From Patellaria atrata CBS 101060 (taxonomy: Eukaryota > Ascomycota > Dothideomycetes > Patellariales > Patellariaceae), in NCBI GenBank assembly GCA_010093705.1, contig MU006106.1:399086-463085 (forward strand): DNA of 64,000 bases. Reading direction: 5' to 3'. Of this stretch, positions 21,270 through 32,457 are shown piece after piece. The translations under genes and the position numbers were made by a program. The first letter of the stretch is position 1. The number at the start of each line of letters is the position of its first letter. The notes under the pieces were generated by a model. The model was not told the DNA's origin and searched no databases. It saw nothing but the letters and a program-made list of their open reading frames with translations.

Positions 21270-22649
21270 TCATATATCCTTCGGCGGCAACATGATAACA
21301 TACTCCCTCTCACTCGTCCCAAACCTCAAAACATCCTTATCCCTCACCTCCACATACCGCCTCGCCTCCACACGGTCCCCATTCAACCACGTTCCATTCG
21401 CGCTCTCCAAATCAATCACATACGGCCGCACCTTGCCGACCTTCTCCCCAAACTCGCCCTTCCGCTTCGTCGTGTACCGGAACTGGAGCACCGCGTGCTG
21501 CTTGCTCACGCTCGGGTTCTCGGCCAGTATGTCCGCGACCACGGCTTCCCGGCCCACGAGCCACACGCTCGAGGTGTGCAGTTCGAGAGTGGAAAGTACG
21601 GACGAGCCTTTGAAGATGTAGAGGCGCCAGGGGCTGCTGGAGGGGGGTTTCCGCGCATCTGGGGGTTCGTGGTATTTTAGCACGACGGAGGTGCCGGCGA
21701 CGGTGTTGGTTTCGAGCGCGAGGAGACCAGTTGGAGCGTAGTTTGGGGTTTGCTTTTCGGGGAGGGGTGAGGGGGCCGAGGGATCCGTTGGGGGGTTGCG
21801 TTTGTGGGGTTTTTGGGGTCGGGCTGATGGGTCTTGGGTTCTGTAGGAGTCGAGTTGGGAGGGGAGGGGGTTGCGGGTGCGTGGGGCTGGGGAAGGGGAG
21901 GGTTTGTGGTGTGTAGGAGGAGAAGGAGAGTTTTTGCGACGTGCAGGAGAAGGAGAAGGAGAGGGTTTTCGCCGTTTGAGCGGAGAACGCGGATGTGAGC
22001 CATCTCGGTGTTTTCTAGACTTGTCATCGTTGTATCTGCCACGTCCATCGGGAGATCGAGCGTAGTGTCGTCTGCGGTCTCTACTGACTTCTTGTTCTCG
22101 TTTTTTGCTCCTGCTCCTGCTCCTTATTCGCCGCTCTGGCCTTCTATGGTAGTAGTCGGGGCTTCTGCTCCTACGATCTCCTCTTCTGCGCCCATCTGGG
22201 CTTCTACTCCTGCGATGATTTCCCCAATTCCCACGCGGACTCCTACTCCTGTAATGTCTCCTTCTACCTTCGTCTGGACTACGGCTTCTGCGATCCCGCC
22301 GTCTATAGTCATCTCTGCTCCTACTTCTACGTTCTCGTCTTCTATGATAATCCACGCTACTACTACGACTCGTTCTCCGTCTAGGTGGTTCTCTACTTCG
22401 ACTCCTACTCTTTTTCTGTCTTCTCGAGCCAACATTTCCTGCTGGACTTGTTGATCGCTCCAGGGAAGGCCCTCCACCTCGTATGCGATCTACCGACCGA
22501 TCCCGTTTAGCAACAGGGTTAGGTGAGATGTCTCTTCTTTCATCTCTTGACCGCTTCTCAGACCGTCTCTCCCTGGGGCTATTTGAGAGCGAACGTTGGC
22601 GGCCGTACTCGAGTGAACGAGTTGGCGGTGTTGGAGAATCGATACCCAT
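21270..22649 (-). CDS. RS-rich FHA-domain protein (SNIP1/Pml1 type)
   Basis: Single exon, 459 aa when started at ATG 22649 (MGIDSPTPP). The frame is open for another 100 codons upstream without a convincing start, and that part reads like leader. Residues about 20-240 are an RS/RD-rich domain with many RRRSRSPD-type units. Residues about 240-320 are Pro/Ser-rich. The C-terminal FHA domain has the expected signature: GR at about 366 (VGREA), SVSKQHAVL, then ANGTWLNGD near 416. Human SNIP1 and yeast Pml1 belong to the RES complex that binds pre-mRNA and promotes splicing; the FHA domain binds phosphopeptides or Bud13-like partners. Assignment to RES is from this layout. Coding-strand base skew reverses inside the gene (see findings). 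Confidence 0.88.
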   Translation of the reverse strand: MGIDSPTPPTRSLEYGRQRSLSNSPRERRSEKRSRDERRDISPNPVAKRDRSVDRIRGGGPSLERSTSPAGNVGSRRQKKSRSRSREPPRRRTSRSSSVDYHRRRERRSRSRDDYRRRDRRSRSPDEGRRRHYRSRSPRGNWGNHRRSRSPDGRRRGDRRSRSPDYYHRRPERRIRSRSRSKKREQEVSRDRRRHYARSPDGRGRYNDDKSRKHRDGSHPRSPLKRRKPSPSPSPARRKNSPSPPTHHKPSPSPAPRTRNPLPSQLDSYRTQDPSARPQKPHKRNPPTDPSAPSPLPEKQTPNYAPTGLLALETNTVAGTSVVLKYHEPPDARKPPSSSPWRLYIFKGSSVLSTLELHTSSVWLVGREAVVADILAENPSVSKQHAVLQFRYTTKRKGEFGEKVGKVRPYVIDLESANGTWLNGDRVEARRYVEVRDKDVLRFGTSEREYVIMLPPKDI

Positions 22650-23456
22650 GAGCGCGGAATCTGACACCAAGGTTTTTACGAGTCGAAGTCGAATAAATGG
22701 GTGGATGAGATCAGCCGCAATGTCAGATCGATTGAGACCCCAGTTTGGAATCGAGACCGCCGTACGTAATACGATGCAGCAACAGCTTCGGGAATCGTAC
22801 AGTGGGCATGCAGTCCCAACTCGTGTCACTTCAGAGTCTCTATACAAATGCGTCAAGGCCCGGTAAAGTTTCGGGAGGCGTTGGAACTTACCGCTCTCCT
22901 GGAAAACGCCAAGTGAACTGTATCCCCCACATCCAACATCAACTCTCACGTAGGCGCTTCAACTTTGTGCATAATTGGACCACGAACCCAATATAACCCC
23001 AACTTGAACATTCAACACTTCTTTACAGTTTCATATACCATAAGTTCGGGTAAACTCTCTCTGAAAGATCCATTGTACACCAGTCACTTGTACCAGGTTA
23101 TGTCCCTGAGCTATTCAATATGCAGAATATGCTAGACGAACCATCAAACGCGTTACATGGAACAGCCAAGTCTATAGGATAGGTACCAACACCAGTAACT
23201 GTTGTTTTACCGTATCTGTATGCTACGGCAACAGGTAGGTTAGTAGCCCCTTAGGGAGTAGCCGCCCGGTTACCGATATCTTGGGAAGGTTGGTAGAGCT
23301 CTATTCAACATGAGCTCTGTGTTTTCTCTTTAGTTTTTGAGTTTAGTTTCTTAGGTAGTCGATTGAGAATATTATTTCATGTCCCCAGTCTGCTTGTTCT
23401 TCTAAGATTCTAGTGAAACCGACGGGGAGATGAGTCTCATGCTTTGATATGGCGGT
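22650..23456. promoter_or_regulatory. Divergent spacer between the SNIP1-like and coiled-coil genes
   Basis: About 0.8 kb separates the two starts. It contains the upstream continuation of the SNIP1-like frame (22650-22949) and AT-rich sequence with no recognised feature. Both promoters are expected here. Confidence 0.5.
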
Positions 23457-26242
23457 ATGGCCTCACGCTTCTTGACGACTCGGACGAACAAGTCGGATTC
23501 TCGAAACTCTCTTGAACTTCATTGGAGCGACCTTAGGACCGTAGCTTTAGAAGCCACTGATCCCAGTTACGACACTTTCTCACCCGATAAACGTTCTGGA
23601 AAGGTATGAGATAAGAATTCGGGTCACAATTGTTGCAATGACATATTAAATCCCAAGTCGCATCTGAACTGAGCTAATAAGGAATAGAGTATAGGAAAGC
23701 CTCGTCGAAAACCAAATCCCCTGAAACTGAAATCACCAAACTCGACCGGATTCTTCAATTCGCTTTTCACTCCACTCAAAACACCAGGAGTAAGCCCGTA
23801 CAAGCCCCAAACATTGGATAAACCATTACCGAGGAGACCTAGATCACAGACAGATCCGCCTGTATTTCAAATTGCAGAATTACCTGGATCGATATTGTTG
23901 GAAAATCGAGGATTTCCTCTGACTGCCATTCCTGTGGAAGGACCGTCAGGAGGTACAGAATATAAGAGAACATCTCGAAGCTCTTACAGACCCGTTGGAA
24001 GAGCTCATTCCAGTCCTACAGAGGCTACCAGACCTTCGTATACACATAGGAGTGCAGCTAGCGAATCCAGAATCGATCTGCAGTCACAGAATGCGCAGAC
24101 TTTAGAACCGGAACGAAAAGATGATGCACAAGTTGTAGCGACGCAAAATCCATCAAGTGAGATTGTACAGATATTACTCGAAGAGGAACAGCATCCACTT
24201 AATACCACAGAGGTTAGTCAGGGGCGTCAACTCCGTACGGAGGTGCATGTATTAACGTTGAATACGATAGGTGCCAAAACATCAAAATAAGCCCTCAGCC
24301 GATGTACAGGTTTTGTACCAACTTTTGGAGCAGCAAAATGAGGACTATTTTCAGCTACAAAGGGATCATGAGTCGTACATATCTAGTCTACAAGACGCAC
24401 ACGTCAGGGAAATTGCAACTGTAAGGACATATTATAGCAGATTGCTTCGCAAACTACAGCAGGAAGACTCGCATGGTAAGTGAACTTAGTCCGGATGTTG
24501 AATCATACAGTAACGGCCATCTAGCCAATTCGGCACGTCCTGCTCTCGATACGGGCTTCGTAAAATCCAACGGACTTCCCACTCCCGGTCTTTCCGCTAC
24601 AGGTAATCGTTCGTTTCGAGTTACTCTTGATACAGAGATACGAGCTACTACAAAATCAGAGGATGTAGAATCCCTGAAAAAGAGACCCAGTCTTTCCCAA
24701 AAGCGCGTAATCGAAGCGGACACTGTTCGGAAAGAACTTGATAGTCTTCGTATAAGTCTCGACGAGGAGCGTGAAAGATCCACCAAAGCTCAAGAAAGAG
24801 AATTTGCGTTAAACTGTGCTCTTTCAGAGTTAAAGAAGAGACTGGAACCTGCGTGGTTAGACATCAGTGCCCGCGAAACCCTCGAAGCACGCCTCCAGAA
24901 CGCGTGGATGCAAATGCATGATACTAATGAGGAGAACTATGCTTTACAAGTTTCAATGCAGATGATGAAGAAGCGAACACTCAAGTTGACGCAAGATATC
25001 AAGTTACTCAAACTCCACTCGAAGAATGAAAATCTCGATAGACTCTCCTTGGAGCTGGAAACGACCAAATCTCGCAACGACCACCTCGAAAAGCAATTAT
25101 GCGCCGCGACCGATCGTAATCGAGTACCATCGATCATTCTTGAATTCGCGAAACAGATCGAGGTATTACAGCAAGAAATCAAACAAAGCCATAGAATGAT
25201 CGATCACCTCCAACAACAAAATGATTTGTGCCCTCTTCGTTTTTTGACGGGCAGAGAACAGCAACTCGCAACTTGTGATCACAGTAAGGCTAGATGTGAG
25301 GTTGAAGTGTTGCGAGATGAGGTATCCAACTTGAAAGATAGGGTAATCGAGGACGAGAAAACTATCAACAAGTTAATGCAGTCTAAAATTCGGGCAGACG
25401 CTGATCGTCTAGACAAACACCAGCTTCAAAACAAGTTGCTCTCAAGGATGATGTCTAGAGTTGGCAGTGAGCTCGATCTCTCGCGGAAGAAGTCACTGAT
25501 TCAGCAAAGATATATATCTTCTTCTGCAATCTCAGAGACGGACCAAGCTGAGGATCTCATTAACCAACGCTTCCGCACCGCACGCCTCGAGAAGGAAATC
25601 GATTATTACGTCAACGAGATAGTGATTTACGAGAGCGAAAAGCGCGCTTACAAACGCGATATCAAGCGCTTAGAATCCAAATTCAAGAAGGCAGAAAGCG
25701 GGACCAACAGTACTTACACCGGCTCTTCGACACCGTCACTTACAACATCACCGTCCTCATCAGCCGGCCCTAGTATGGACACTCCACTTAACACGGTCGG
25801 ACTCGGTCTCGGTCTCACATTCACCCCTGACCCTAATTCTCTAAGTCCCACTTCGCGCCGTAAACCCGCGTTTCCTCGCCTCGACAGCTCTTCCAACACT
25901 ATCCCCACTTATACCCTACCATTCCCTCTGGCACCCAAGATCCACCCACCTCTCCCCATGCCTACTTCTACAACCCCTTCTCAGGGGCCTCACCACACTC
26001 CTTCAAACCCTCTTGTTACCCTCGCAACTCCTATCCAACTCAAACAGGTAACCCCTCTCCAGCATATCCCCTCTGCTCTCCCCGTTACTCCTCCCCCACA
26101 GAACAGTAAACTCGCGGCTTCCCCGCACGAGGAAACGCCGCCGGGAAAACCGCCGCGTCGCGTGGATACGCAGCGCTCGCTTTCGGACAGTATCATTTCG
26201 TCGTATGCGCGGGTTTCCACGCCACTGGGAGCTGTGCGGTGA
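23457..26242 (+). CDS. Large hypothetical coiled-coil protein
   Basis: Four exons (23457-23603, 23688-24212, 24271-24475, 24525-26242) encode 864 aa; introns of 84, 58 and 49 nt keep phase. The N-terminal 220 residues are basic and disordered, with a TPLKTPG motif and a PRRPRSQTDPP patch. Residues about 225-300 form a first short coiled coil (YQLLEQQNEDYFQLQRDH), 330-690 a long one interrupted near 525-540 by a Cys/His-containing stretch (CPLRFL, then TCDHSKARCEVE). The last 150 residues are Ser/Thr/Pro-rich. Such layouts are common in cytoskeletal, septal or spindle-pole scaffolds, but no diagnostic domain is visible and I do not assign a function. The third intron's acceptor (CTAG at 24524) is the least certain boundary: it is the only nearby one that keeps phase. 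Confidence 0.75.
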
Positions 26243-27659
26243 GGGATGGTGGATGAGACCTTGTTGGGTTCGGGGGTCCTCTTAGCGAAGCTATTGGAGA
26301 TGTGGGATTTGTTCATGTAGTCTTGGGTGGGAAGAGAGGATGATGGAAGTGGAATGATACCGTTATATCTTCGATTCCTGTCTGGCTTGTCTCCCTCGTT
26401 GCGCATGTCATGCGATCACAAGTCGGCTTGAATTCGAACTCGATCTGTGTCTGGACTTACTTATTACCATCTGTGTGTGTGGATGTGTGCATGACGGGAC
26501 TGCTCTACTGTATCATAGCGTCTTTTTTTTTTTTCAAACTATTACCCTTCTTCAAGCGCTCTCATTCCTATTATCCCACAGCTCTCTCCCTGTGTACTAC
26601 CCTACCCCCCTTTACTCATCCAACCTGCGTAACCTTCTCATTCTACGTCGCCTATTTCTCACCCAAACATCCGCGTACGCATCGGAATAGCACGGCGAAA
26701 TTATCTCCTTTGTCTTTCTCGTGCGTTTGGCCTGCATTGGGGTGGAGTACTGTATAGCAGTTCCAGTCCCCCACCCCATCCTGGCCCCCAAATCTCCACA
26801 TTTGCCGGTTGCGAAAGTCCGAGGCATGTACCGTACGATAACTGCGGGAAAGATGACATGGAAGGTTCAGTTTGATGGTGTGCTGTGAGAGAGAGAAGGC
26901 ATGTTGATTTGTGCCATTTTTTTTCTGAGGGGGGGTGAGGGGGGTGGGGGGTAAGAGGGTAGAGGGGGTAAGAGGGTAGAGGGGGTTTTGTTGTGGTATT
27001 ACCGTACCTAATATGTACTATCGATACCACTACCTTTATACTCTCCTATACTGTCCCCTATAACCCTCCCTAATACTCTCATACCGTATCGACCCTTAAC
27101 CCCTTACTCCCTACTAATACCCCTAAACAATCTAAAATCTATCAAAACCCCCGTACAAGTGCAAGTACGAAACGAGTACGAGTACGTGATCAAAACGTAG
27201 AGGACTGGCTGTACCGTATATACTATACTAGACTATATAGACTTCTCTTCCTTACAACCGTACCGCACCGTACTGTAAACGGACGCAGCTCACGAGGTCC
27301 CTTCTTTCGCATCTCAGACGCGCAGTTAGTATACAGTATACCGGATTTCAATCAGGTGGATGGGGTCTGGTATCTCGTTCATTTCAATTTCTCATCATCA
27401 TCACTATCTCCACAACATCACAATAGAACGACACAACAAAACAACACAACACATACATAACGCAACCATGATATCATGCCACTACATATTCAGAAAAAGC
27501 CCCTAATTCCCATAGAAACCTCCATGAATCATTACAACGGAAGTACACACAGCATACTGCAATGCCACTCAGATATATAGTTTTTGATCGAAATACAATG
27601 GGATCCACAACCTTTCCTATCCCCACTCCCCCAAATCCCCTAACCATCATACAAATCAT
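26243..27659. other. 1.4-kb convergent spacer with a G-rich tract
   Basis: It lies between two 3' ends (coiled-coil gene + and PDI -). Apart from the G tract listed separately it holds T-runs, C-rich words around 27040-27130 (CCCTA/CCTTA types) and many short CGTAC/GTACG words around 27150-27300. Frames up to 138 codons overlap gene ends and show no homology. Confidence 0.5.
26927..26996 (+). repeat. G-rich tract with a 17-bp tandem duplication
   Basis: The plus strand has many runs of three to six G. Inside it a 17-bp unit beginning GTAAGAGGGT occurs twice back to back (26951-26967 and 26968-26984). The run density is enough for an intramolecular G-quadruplex. It sits between two converging genes. 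Confidence 0.75.
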
Positions 27660-29421
27660 CTACAACTCATCATGAACATCCGCCGCGTCTGCATCCTCGC
27701 CCTCAACCGCACTCTTCACCGCCTCAGTCGCCTCGCTCGCCGCACTCTTGACGCTCTCCGTCGCAGCCTCGGCACCCGATTTAACCGACTCAGCGGCCTC
27801 ACCTGCAGCCTCACCAGCGGCCTCGGTGGCAGCCTTGGCCTGTTCGGGCATGGCGGTCTCATCCTCATCTCTGAGCTCCAACTTCTCTTCCGCGACGTAG
27901 GCATCGACGGCATGCTTTCCGTTATCACGGATGAAGTTGGCGAGATCCTCGACGGTGCGGGAACCAGAGTAAGAGATCGGGTCTGATTTCTTGCCTGCAG
28001 GGAAGAGCTTGATGGTCGGGAAACCCTGGATCTCATCGGGGACGTCGTTGGCGGTGGCGTCGACCTTGGCGACAATGACCTTCTCGGCGTACTCGGGGTT
28101 ATTGAAGTAGAGGGCGGCTAGCTCCTCGTACTTGGGCGCAAGAGCCTTGCAGTGACCGCACCAAGGGGCGTAGAATTCGAGGAGGACGTCCTTGTCGCTG
28201 TTCAGAACGAGGTCATCGTAGTTATGGGCGACGACGACGTGGACGGGACCTTCTTGGGTTTCGGGGACGGGTTCGGACTTGATGCTGGGAGAGACCTTAC
28301 CGGCGACGAAGTCGTCAACGAATTGACCGATGGACTCGGCCGTGATTTCCTTAGTCTGGTCGAAGGGGAACTTCTGGTTTTTGACGGTCTCCTGGATGGC
28401 GAACGCGGGCCACTTGCCGACCTCGAGGTTCAAGTTAGCACCGTGTTGTCCGAAAGCTTCAGCATCGATAGTGGCGATATTGACGACACCCTTGTGCTTG
28501 GTAGCGACTGGCTTGAGCTCCTTGGCGAACCTCTCACGCTCCTCAGGAGTCGCAGCGAAGATATAGGCCAGGGGGATACCAGCGGCCATGTAGCCAGCGT
28601 ATGTCTCAGGACCAACCTCACCAATCAAAGGTGTGGCGGAGGTCTTGGCGAACTTCTCAATCGCCTCCTTTGTGAACTTCTCGGTGAAGGTGTCCTTGCC
28701 CTCATCGAAGGTCTTGTAAAGAACGATGGCGGGTTGCGACACACCCTCAGCCTCAGCGAGAGTGGCGTCGCTGGTGGCACCGAAAAGGTAGTCATCACGG
28801 AGACCGTCGGCAACAGATGAGAAGGTCTCGTTGGAGCTCTTGTCATCAGCTGCGAAGTAACCGACAATTACAACCTTATCTGAGGTCTTGAAGTCCTCTA
28901 GAGTGTCCTTTGCTAACACAGAAACGGCGGGTAAGGATTGCTTAACCATGTATGATACAATGCTGGATCCAGTCAGTTAACTCTCGAGTATTTAGCCAGA
29001 TCATAATGAACTTACGCTTGAGCTTTCCTCTGGCCGCTGTATGGTGTGATGCTATCTGGGCCACGGAAGACCTTGAGTGTGGGGTATCCTTCAACGCCAT
29101 ATGTTTGGCAGAGCTCAGTCTCCTCTGTGCAGTCAACCTTTGCTAATTGGATGTTCTTCTCCTTCAACTGTGTGGCAGCCTCTTCGTACTCGGGAGCTAA
29201 CGCCTTGCAATGCCCGCACCATGGGGCGAAGACTAATCAAAGCCATTAGCAGAGATTCGAGGAACGCAATGGTTGAATGAAGACTTACACTCTGCGAGAA
29301 CCAAATCATGCTCCTTGACGAAGTCAGCAAATGTATCTGACTTCAAGTCATGGACATCAGAAGCAGCAGCTAGAGCTGCGGCTCCAATAAGGCCAAAAGC
29401 AGCCCTGGAGAAAGCACGCAT
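27660..29421 (-). CDS. pdiA: Protein disulfide isomerase, ER lumen
   Basis: Three exons on the minus strand (29421-29289, 29232-29016, 28962-27660) encode 550 aa. The first 20 residues, ending AAALAAA before SDV, are a signal peptide. The two catalytic thioredoxin domains carry WCGHC, with CGHC at residues 50-53 and 385-388; the non-catalytic b and b' domains lie between. The chain ends in HDEL, the ER retrieval signal. PDI oxidises and isomerises disulfides in secretory proteins. The intron after residue 44 splits the first active-site strand, so the splice is needed to make [10 protein letters not shown]. Between the second catalytic domain and HDEL is an Ala/Glu-rich helical tail of about 60 residues, including repeated ESVKS/EAVKS units, instead of the plainly acidic tail of animal PDI. 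Symbol by analogy with Aspergillus. Confidence 0.97.
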
Positions 29422-30270
29422 ATTGACGAGTTAAAGTTAATTAATCGAAAAAAAGAAGGGAAGGGATTTAGAGGAATTGGGTCTTTATCTTATCTCCAAA
29501 TGGGGGAATGGAGTTGTGTCTTTGAAGTAAGGGGAGGTGGGTTTTTTAAAGAGCAGGTCTTTGTGGTTTGTGTTAGCTGTTATGTGTTCAGATTCGGTCC
29601 CCTGTTAGAAATCAAGAGTTGCGCTAGGTCGATTCAGGGAGCTCTAAAGGCTCTAAAGGCTGAGCGGCAATCTGTCCATAACACTTTCGCCCCCCGCAGA
29701 TCACGTGAGACCCCTCTATAATCCTCTTTTCTTTTTTTCAATTACCCCACATACATACCTGTACCGTAAGGTATCAAAATAAATATTGAAAGAATACGCA
29801 TTATCCTCGGAAGGTGAATATGACAAGAAGAACGTTGATACAATGGATCCAACTACCGGACTTCTACATCATTCCTACCCTTTGTAGTCCCTGCTACCTA
29901 ACCCTCTATCTAACATCTTTGAAGAAGTGGTGATAGACATGTTGATCTTCAAACTTGGCCCGCAGAACAGAACATTGATTTTGCGTTCGAGAACATCCCA
30001 ACTTAGCAACTCTTAAGCAGCCTCTCACTTCGAGAACCGAACAAGTTCATATGCCTCGGATTAAACCCGAGAACGGAATTTCTAAACAAACTCACCAAGG
30101 TGACACAATGTCTTGTCAGCGAAACGAATAACAGGGTAAGGTGGCATCGTTGAATTAATGATTAGTCTTTAATAGTATATCCTATTCAAGCCATCTATGG
30201 TATTGGTGAGACCTTGCCGCCGCCACTACAAGTTCCACCACCTTCCTACTCAGAAATGACTCTGTACGTG
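29422..30270. promoter_or_regulatory. PDI promoter and atg22 3' flank, with a TCACGTGA palindrome
   Basis: The palindrome TCACGTGA is at 29701-29708, 280 bp upstream of the PDI start, and is a typical bHLH or bZIP binding core. A short tandem of GCTCTAAAG lies at about 29640-29660. ER-stress control of PDI is well known in fungi; that this site mediates it is only a possibility. No coding frame is supported. Confidence 0.4.
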
Positions 30271-32457
30271 TTATCGCCTATCGAAATCTGAGTCCGTTCC
30301 CGAACTTGCAAACACCTCGTTGTGGGATTCCTCTTCTCTTTCAATAACGGTTTGGTGAGTATTTCTACCGCTTAATTCTTCAGCGAGGAGGGTTGCCTCG
30401 CGCTTCCCACGTTCACCATCAACCATGAGCATCAGAGGGAACGGTAATCCAATGAGTATAGCAAGAAACCAAAACGCCTGTTGCGATTAGCAAGTCTTCG
30501 GACAAAGATACCATCTTAGCTCAAACTTACTGGTCTAATTTCACCGTATGCATCGGTTATCGCTCCAACGATAGCAGGCCCAAATACGCTCGACCCCTTG
30601 TCTGTGATCGCATATAGCGCATAAAATGCTGCTTCGAATCCAGGGGGAATAAGATCACCGTACATACTCCGGCAGTACGAAGACAGTCCACCGAGAACAA
30701 AGCCGTATACAGCTCCTAAGGGATACATCTCCCAAGGTTGCTGCAGTCCCAATACACCAAGTCTCTGTATCGCTGGAATATAGCCCAAAAGACCGTAGAA
30801 GGGGATTACTTCGAAGAGACAGATGCACGCTAGTATTGTTTGACTTGGTTGTAGTCCTAGGAATAGGGAAATACGACTCCATGTAAATGCACCGAGCACA
30901 CCGGAAAGCGTGGCAATAACGTTGATGAGAGCCAGCGCGGCTGGTTTCATTTGCAACGTCGTCTTCGCAAAGAGAACGGCGGTCCCACTTACTGTTGCGA
31001 TACCGTCACTAAGCAAGAACCAAGCGGCTAAGAATAGGACCATGTCTTTCAATCTGCGCGCTTTCATGACTGTCTTTGCAAGAGAGCGCCAGGAGTATGT
31101 GAAGTATGCAAAACAAATTCGACCTTTGCTCTGCTTGTCACCAAACCTGAGTGGAGGACCCGGTCTTGGCCGAAGCCATGATGCTGCTGGTAGAGTAAAT
31201 ATAAACCACCAAGCTCCGATTAGGGAAAGTACTAAACGAAGAGAAAAGACTGTAGATCCTGTATATAGCAAGATGACTATCGCAAGAGTTTGAACTATAA
31301 GGGCGGCTATGTATCCAATTCCTATGCCATATGATGAAATCTTAGTAGATAGTTGGGTTGCTTTAGATGGTGTCATAGGTGAACGAGGATTAGGTGTGGT
31401 AAGATCCGGTCCAGGCCTACCCTCGGACGACAGCGCGGCGGTAGAGTTTACAATACTCTCATCTGCTAGAAGTGGCTGGTCTTCGGTGGCTTCTGCAATA
31501 TAAGATACCTCCTCTGGCTCAGAATCGAAGGAAGCCTCGAACTGTACTGTAGGATGATGACGGACCAGTAAAGGCAAAAATGAATTAAGTAAGACGAAGG
31601 ATGCGCCAAAACAAGTATTAGCAACGATTGCCAGGAATGCTCCGAAAATGTAGACTTTGGGTATAACCGAAAGGAATAGTATGGTAGCAATTGCGCCAGT
31701 AAATGCAAATGTTAACAGAAACATCTTCCGAAAATGCCCGTGATCAGCAGCGGCGGACATAGAAATGATTAACAACGACTGGATAAGGACACTGATAGAG
31801 AATGTATACAAGGCGAAGCTCGCCGTGTTTATTTCTACTCCTAGAATATAGACAACACATTGTTGCGCCTCCGCTGCTGGATGATATGTGGATAAAGGTG
31901 GCACGCTTGAGTAATCTAGCGCAGGAGGGGATGGGACCGTAAAGCTCGCGTGGCATGGAGTTGTCTTGTCCGTTAGAAGAACACCGCGCTCTCGCGCAAG
32001 CTGCTCAAGGGTGATTGGTATGAAGGAGCCTGAAAATCGAATAAGTATCAGTTTATATGGCCTTTACGTCATACGAAATAAGCTGAAGCAGGTGTAGCTA
32101 GATAGATTGGTGGGTAAACGAGGCCGTTCTTTGCGTACCTATCCCACAGACAACGAACACCTTAAAGTCCCACCAAATTCAGCAAATGATTCAACAGTCA
32201 TAAGGGCAGTGAGGGAGTCCTACCTCAGCAGCCCAGCCATACGCGTAGAACCCCGCGATCTCTTTTGTGCTTGTCAAGCGCGTATCTTCCTCTGCATACT
32301 GTGGTCGTCGATTAGGCTCTGGAGCCATGATGGAAAGGTTGGAGACAGATCGTTCGTCATCCGCTTCGTTGGAGTGGGAGGAGATATATGACGCTTTGGA
32401 ACGAGCTCGTGGAGGAGGAAATGGTCGTACGGGAGAAGAGGGTACACGGGGAACCAT
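30271..32457 (-). CDS. atg22: Atg22-type vacuolar amino-acid effluxer
   Basis: Four exons on the minus strand: 32457-32224, a 22-nt micro-exon 32160-32139, 32029-30531 and 30477-30271, giving 653 aa. The splices rebuild family blocks: [20 protein letters not shown] at the start of TM1 and [17 protein letters not shown] at the last membrane segments. About ten to twelve hydrophobic segments of the MFS fold are visible, with a long hydrophilic loop (about residues 240-300). The N-terminal 60 residues are basic and disordered. Atg22 exports amino acids, such as leucine, from the vacuole after autophagic breakdown. The start is ATG 32457 (MVPRVPSSP); the frame is open further upstream but has no ATG there. 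Intron 2 is 109 nt, the others 53-63 nt. Confidence 0.93.

Noticed and set aside
22650-22949. 100-codon N-terminal extension of the SNIP1-like protein
   Set aside because: It lacks a convincing ATG and RS composition; the ATG at 22649 gives a normal start.
28152-28820. 222-codon plus-strand frame opposite PDI
   Set aside because: PDI is certain on the other strand; this Gly/Leu/Asp-rich product is a codon-bias shadow.
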